Source of the DNA: Planctomycetota bacterium
Lineage (GTDB): Bacteria; Planctomycetota; Planctomycetia; Pirellulales; Thermoguttaceae
Length of the DNA stretch: 8,425 bases
Assembly (NCBI GenBank): GCA_025356915.1
Contig: JANXQG010000279.1
Coordinates: 1 to 8,425 of the forward strand
Direction of reading: 5' to 3'
The notes below the pieces were generated by a model. That model was not told where the DNA came from, did no database searches, and saw only the letters and a list, made by a program, of their open reading frames with translations. Position 1 is the stretch's first letter, and each line of letters opens with the position of its first letter. The translations under genes and the position numbers were made by a program. Positions 7,301-8,425 of this stretch are shown here, in pieces.

Positions 7301-7804
7301 GAACGCCTGATGGATCTCATCAGCCATCGCGGGGAAGCGACCGACGTGCATGTTCTCCACACGGGCAACGGTCTCCTCGTAGACCTCGCGGCGCTTCAGG
7401 TCCGGAACGTAACGGGCGTACTTGCCCGCGTGGATGTAGTTGGAAACGGCCAACGGGTCGACACCACGATGTGCCTGTCGGGCCAGGCGGGCTTCCGTGC
7501 GATCATGGCGATACAGGATGTACGCCTTCGCGGCTGCGAACTGCCGGTGGTGCATGAACGCCGTCTCTACAGCATCCTGGATGGTTTCCACGTCCACAGT
7601 CTCACCATCTAGGCTGGCCAGTGTCGTGTTGAGCACGTGGGTGGCCACACGGGCGTCGTCGACACCGCAACTGGCCATTGCAGCCTTGATCGCGTTCTTC
7701 AACTTGGCGATGTTGAACGGTTGTGTAAGCTCACCGTCGCGCTTCTTTACTTCTTTGATCATATCGTGGCTCTCAACCTCACCGATGTACGCCGTTTTGC
7801 TCAA
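4316..7804 (-). CDS. nrdJ: Adenosylcobalamin-dependent (class II) ribonucleotide reductase precursor, interrupted by an intein
   Basis: Reduces ribonucleotides (probably triphosphates, as in Lactobacillus RTPR) to deoxyribonucleotides using coenzyme B12, so it needs no oxygen. The precursor is 1162 residues from the TTG chosen here and 764 after splicing. An ATP-cone begins at about 20 (VKKRDGELTQPFNIAKL) and ends near 104. Then come NNCRIFNC (Cys195 and Cys200; one is the regeneration cysteine), GCGVGYSI at 221-228, SGGIRRSAMIALF, ANNSV, NPCAEI at 419-424 with the radical cysteine Cys421 and Glu423, FCNLVEIN with the partner Cys459, LGIGMTG, VKPSG at 561-565, the intein at 566-963, then TTSLELG and RRYIRRV. 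The C-terminal CAGGAC (Cys1154, Cys1159) has the CxxxxC spacing of the redox pair of monomeric RTPR. Start: TTG at 7804 has GGGAG 6 bases upstream; ATG at 7762 (residue 15) is the alternative, just before the ATP-cone. The frame stays open upstream to 7927, but that part resembles nothing. Confidence 0.95.
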   Translation of the reverse strand: MSKTAYIGEVESHDMIKEVKKRDGELTQPFNIAKLKNAIKAAMASCGVDDARVATHVLNTTLASLDGETVDVETIQDAVETAFMHHRQFAAAKAYILYRHDRTEARLARQAHRGVDPLAVSNYIHAGKYARYVPDLKRREVYEETVARVENMHVGRFPAMADEIHQAFDLVRAKRLLPSMRSMQFGGDAILQNNCRIFNCSSTHVDRIEAFSEALFLLLSGCGVGYSIQFDHVEKLPVIPFVDVTKIRHHVVKDTIEGWADALKALFQSYLDGVYLEFAYNRIRSAGTPLVTSGGRAPGHRKLKEALEAIRGVLDSVQGRRLRPIECHRIMCHAADAVLSGGIRRSAMIALFSFEDSEMMNCKTGNWFAREPWLANANNSVVLKRDDVRKKQFKRIFKMSREFGEPGVYFTDDINYTTNPCAEISMNPRICVDETLQAKLAADGVKVEFGSEHSGYSFCNLVEINAAKLTSLDDFLEAARAATLISTIQATYTDMPYLGWASEAIAKRDALLGIGMTGMLDAPAISCNPEYQRKVAESIKVWNAEYAARLGIRSAARTTCVKPSGCRPWDALTTTDKGILTLEELFWHHPTGETWAKQPEDISAAQGTTTSPISRTFDNGESEVLEIEMNYGLVVRSTPNHPWFVKYRHTHEGASQREDVNTWVPTNRLTPGDVLDVCTTAYRNENPWRFTAVNTRALTMRSAAKVITQPEIMDDDLAWLIGYIWGDGAQSLNKYRLRFTDGNRSVIAKARRIILEKFGLEGEVRELSDRNAAAMELGSKHLWLWMIRNGIEKYAEADTLERIPRCVRASSWRHVVAFAAGLLDSDGCLNHTKTGFRPQISTASDDFSRHFQQVMWAVGLGFGRSLQSVGESFQKSRHLYHLSLSSSPTERSAFDHLVAHSVKCRIFMESSDRIVWQMDNETTIGRQIPGKIREVRSLGSMATFDVEVDKTHWFYDGAVKSHNTTSLELGCVSSGHHAHHARRYIRRVTADPLEFVFQAFKSVNPHMCVRRTDGKFLIEFPVEAPNGATIKADLHAIQFLDMIRSTQQNWVIHGTARMDGNPGLHHNVSNTVTVKADEWDKVADYLWENREFFTGVSLLSDTGDKDFVYAPMEEVQTEADEARWNAILAAYKPVDYTALVEETDATDLRGEVACAGGACSIL
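4916..6109 (-). mobile_element. Intein with LAGLIDADG homing endonuclease inside nrdJ
   Basis: A 398-residue protein-splicing element, encoded in frame and excised after translation. It begins with Cys566 right after VKPSG and ends with Ser-His-Asn963; the +1 extein residue is Thr964, so the second step would use threonine. Splicing blocks are in order: block A CRPWDALTTTDKG, block B RSTPNHPWFV (Thr638, His641), block F ATFDVEVDKTHWFYDG (His952), block G GAVKSHN. Between them lies a two-motif homing endonuclease: LAWLIGYIWGDG (Asp727) and FAAGLLDSDGCL (Asp824, Asp826). All key residues are present and the frame is clean, so both splicing and DNA cleavage look intact. The likely cutting target is an intein-free nrdJ. 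GC is visibly lower here (45-50% in hand-counted 60-base lines against 57-65% in the extein), which fits later arrival. Removing it joins VKPSG to TTSLELG, the uninterrupted reductase motif. Confidence 0.95.
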
Positions 7805-7810
7805 AACAAT

Positions 7811-7815
7811 CTCCC
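7811..7815 (-). promoter_or_regulatory. Shine-Dalgarno GGGAG before the TTG start of nrdJ
   Basis: On the minus strand GGGAG is followed by the 6-base spacer ATTGTT and TTG at 7804, giving a protein beginning MSKTAYIG. The later ATG at 7762 has only a weak GAGAG 7 bases upstream. This makes 7804 the better supported start even though the codon is rare. The polymerase gene next to it uses the same arrangement. Confidence 0.6.
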
Positions 7816-7831
7816 GATACACGTGTGACGT

Positions 7832-7853
7832 CCAGCCGCAAACTTGCGGTTGG
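7832..7853 (+). repeat. Hairpin in the nrdJ leader, better paired on the plus strand, with a short T-rich tail
   Basis: ccagccgcaa at 7832-7841 pairs with ttgcggttgg at 7844-7853, giving a 9-base stem around a 4-base loop with one G-T wobble on the plus strand. The plus strand continues tctaatttta, so it looks like a weak rho-independent terminator for antisense transcription. On the minus strand the wobble becomes a C-A mismatch; there it would be a leader hairpin starting 16 bases upstream of the nrdJ Shine-Dalgarno. Confidence 0.45.
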
Positions 7854-7960
7854 TCTAATTTTACCCCGGGATCATCACGGAGTAATGGTAAATACCCAGA
7901 TGTTGTATCTGTCCTGAGTAGACACACTAAGGGTAGAAGGTTGAGAACGCGACTACTGAT

Positions 7961-8425
7961 TTACGCTTGTTTCTTACCCGCCAACTTCATGAATTTGCGA
8001 CGCACGAAATTCAACCACGTGTCATCCATATCACCAGGGTCTACACCGTCTGGTAGGTAGAGGGCATGCATAGAGAAATCCGTGCTCAACGATTGTAGCA
8101 ACGTTTCGGTGGCTGTTCTTCCGGCCTGATCACCGTCGAAAAGCAAGATCACGTTACGAATCCCTTTGCTGTTGAGTAGCCCACGTTTCGTGTCTGACCA
8201 GTTCGCCACACCCAAGATGGCCATGGCATCGATGCCAGCGTCGATGAGTCGGATCGCGCTGGTTTGCCCCTCGACCAAAACGACAGTCGTGATTGCACCA
8301 TAGATATCGTAGGGATAGAGAACTTTTTTCGCGTGTACGCCATGCACGTTACGATACTTGGGGTGCTTCTCCCTGTACCATACCTTAAGTCTCGCCTTGT
8401 AGTCGTCCTGTGTCTCGCCGTCAAG
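7961..8425 (-). CDS. DNA primase, TOPRIM domain and C-terminus; 5' end outside the window
   Basis: Makes RNA primers for DNA replication. The last 154 residues are visible; the frame is open at the window edge, so the zinc-binding part, any upstream domain and the start are missing. Counting from the edge, a lead-in NVHGVHAKKVLYPYD (26-40) precedes the TOPRIM core: VVLVEGQTSAIRL with Glu52, AILGVANWSD, VILLFDGDQAGRTAT with Asp97 and Asp99, then LYLPDGVDPGDM. The glutamate and the DxD pair are the metal-binding residues of the fold. The protein stops about 30 residues after the core with a basic tail (KFMKLAGKKQA), so no helicase domain is fused, unlike T7 gp4. A GTG at 8347 lies inside the conserved lead-in and should not be taken as the start. 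Other TOPRIM proteins such as OLD nucleases or RecR are less likely given the DGVDPGDM motif, which is typical of primases. Confidence 0.88.
   Translation of the reverse strand, partial: LDGETQDDYKARLKVWYREKHPKYRNVHGVHAKKVLYPYDIYGAITTVVLVEGQTSAIRLIDAGIDAMAILGVANWSDTKRGLLNSKGIRNVILLFDGDQAGRTATETLLQSLSTDFSMHALYLPDGVDPGDMDDTWLNFVRRKFMKLAGKKQA

Larger units (their letters stand above)
7805..7960 (-). other. Intergenic leader between the primase gene and nrdJ
   Basis: This 156-base stretch (198 if nrdJ starts at 7762) holds no gene I can support. It contains the nrdJ Shine-Dalgarno and a hairpin, listed separately. On the minus strand TAAAAT at 7863-7858 would serve as a -10 element, but no fitting -35 lies 16-18 bases upstream, so I do not call a promoter. 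No minus-strand terminator follows the primase stop. Confidence 0.55.

Noticed and set aside
7805..7927. Extension of nrdJ to a GTG at 7927
   Set aside because: The 41 extra residues resemble nothing in the family, cover the leader hairpin, and a strong Shine-Dalgarno points to the TTG at 7804 instead.
7440..8060. A 206-codon plus-strand ORF crossing the nrdJ start and the primase end
   Set aside because: It runs antisense to two conserved genes and through their shared leader, and its translation resembles no family.
8149..8424. A 91-codon minus-strand ORF at the right edge
   Set aside because: It overlaps the TOPRIM coding frame, which carries the conserved motifs; this frame is a low-complexity Arg/Ser-rich shadow.
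1..8425. Search for tRNA genes, CRISPR arrays, insertion sequences and attachment sites
   Set aside because: I saw no cloverleaf, no regularly spaced direct repeats, no transposase and no flanking repeats; the intergenic space is under 400 bases in all.

Overview
The window reads as part of a replication and nucleotide-supply cluster of a large double-stranded DNA tailed phage (or a prophage of one). All five genes lie on the minus strand, so the biological order is from high to low coordinates: DNA primase (TOPRIM end, 5' part missing), adenosylcobalamin-dependent ribonucleotide reductase carrying an intein, family A DNA polymerase with an N-terminal uracil-DNA-glycosylase-like domain, a small acidic protein of unknown function, and the start of a type IIA topoisomerase A subunit cut by the window edge. 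A compact, co-directional set of this kind, and especially the glycosylase-like/polymerase fusion, is typical of phages rather than bacterial chromosomes. The host cannot be named. Hand counts on a few 60-base stretches give about 57-65% GC in the nrdJ extein and 45-50% in the intein.

Layout: 8425-7961 primase C-terminal part; 7960-7805 leader region with a hairpin; 7804-4316 nrdJ precursor, with the intein at 6109-4916; 4315-4157 intergenic region holding the best promoter candidate of the window; 4156-1313 DNA polymerase; 1310-960 small acidic ORF, 2 bases after the polymerase stop; 963-1 topoisomerase subunit, overlapping the previous stop as ATGA. The plus strand holds no convincing gene.

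The genes fit one task. The reductase makes deoxynucleotides without needing oxygen, the primase lays primers, the polymerase copies DNA and the topoisomerase relieves supercoils or separates daughters. The polymerase, small ORF and topoisomerase are packed as one operon, probably driven from the promoter near 4222-4250.

Points of most interest: (1) the N-terminal domain of the polymerase keeps the four cysteines of a family 4-type iron-sulphur uracil-DNA glycosylase but seems to have lost the usual catalytic residues; (2) a full-length, apparently intact intein with a LAGLIDADG homing endonuclease sits in the most conserved part of nrdJ; (3) a TGGAGT-type dyad lies inside the promoter spacer upstream of the polymerase, and a third half-site covers the polymerase ribosome binding site; (4) both large genes appear to start at TTG with a strong Shine-Dalgarno sequence.
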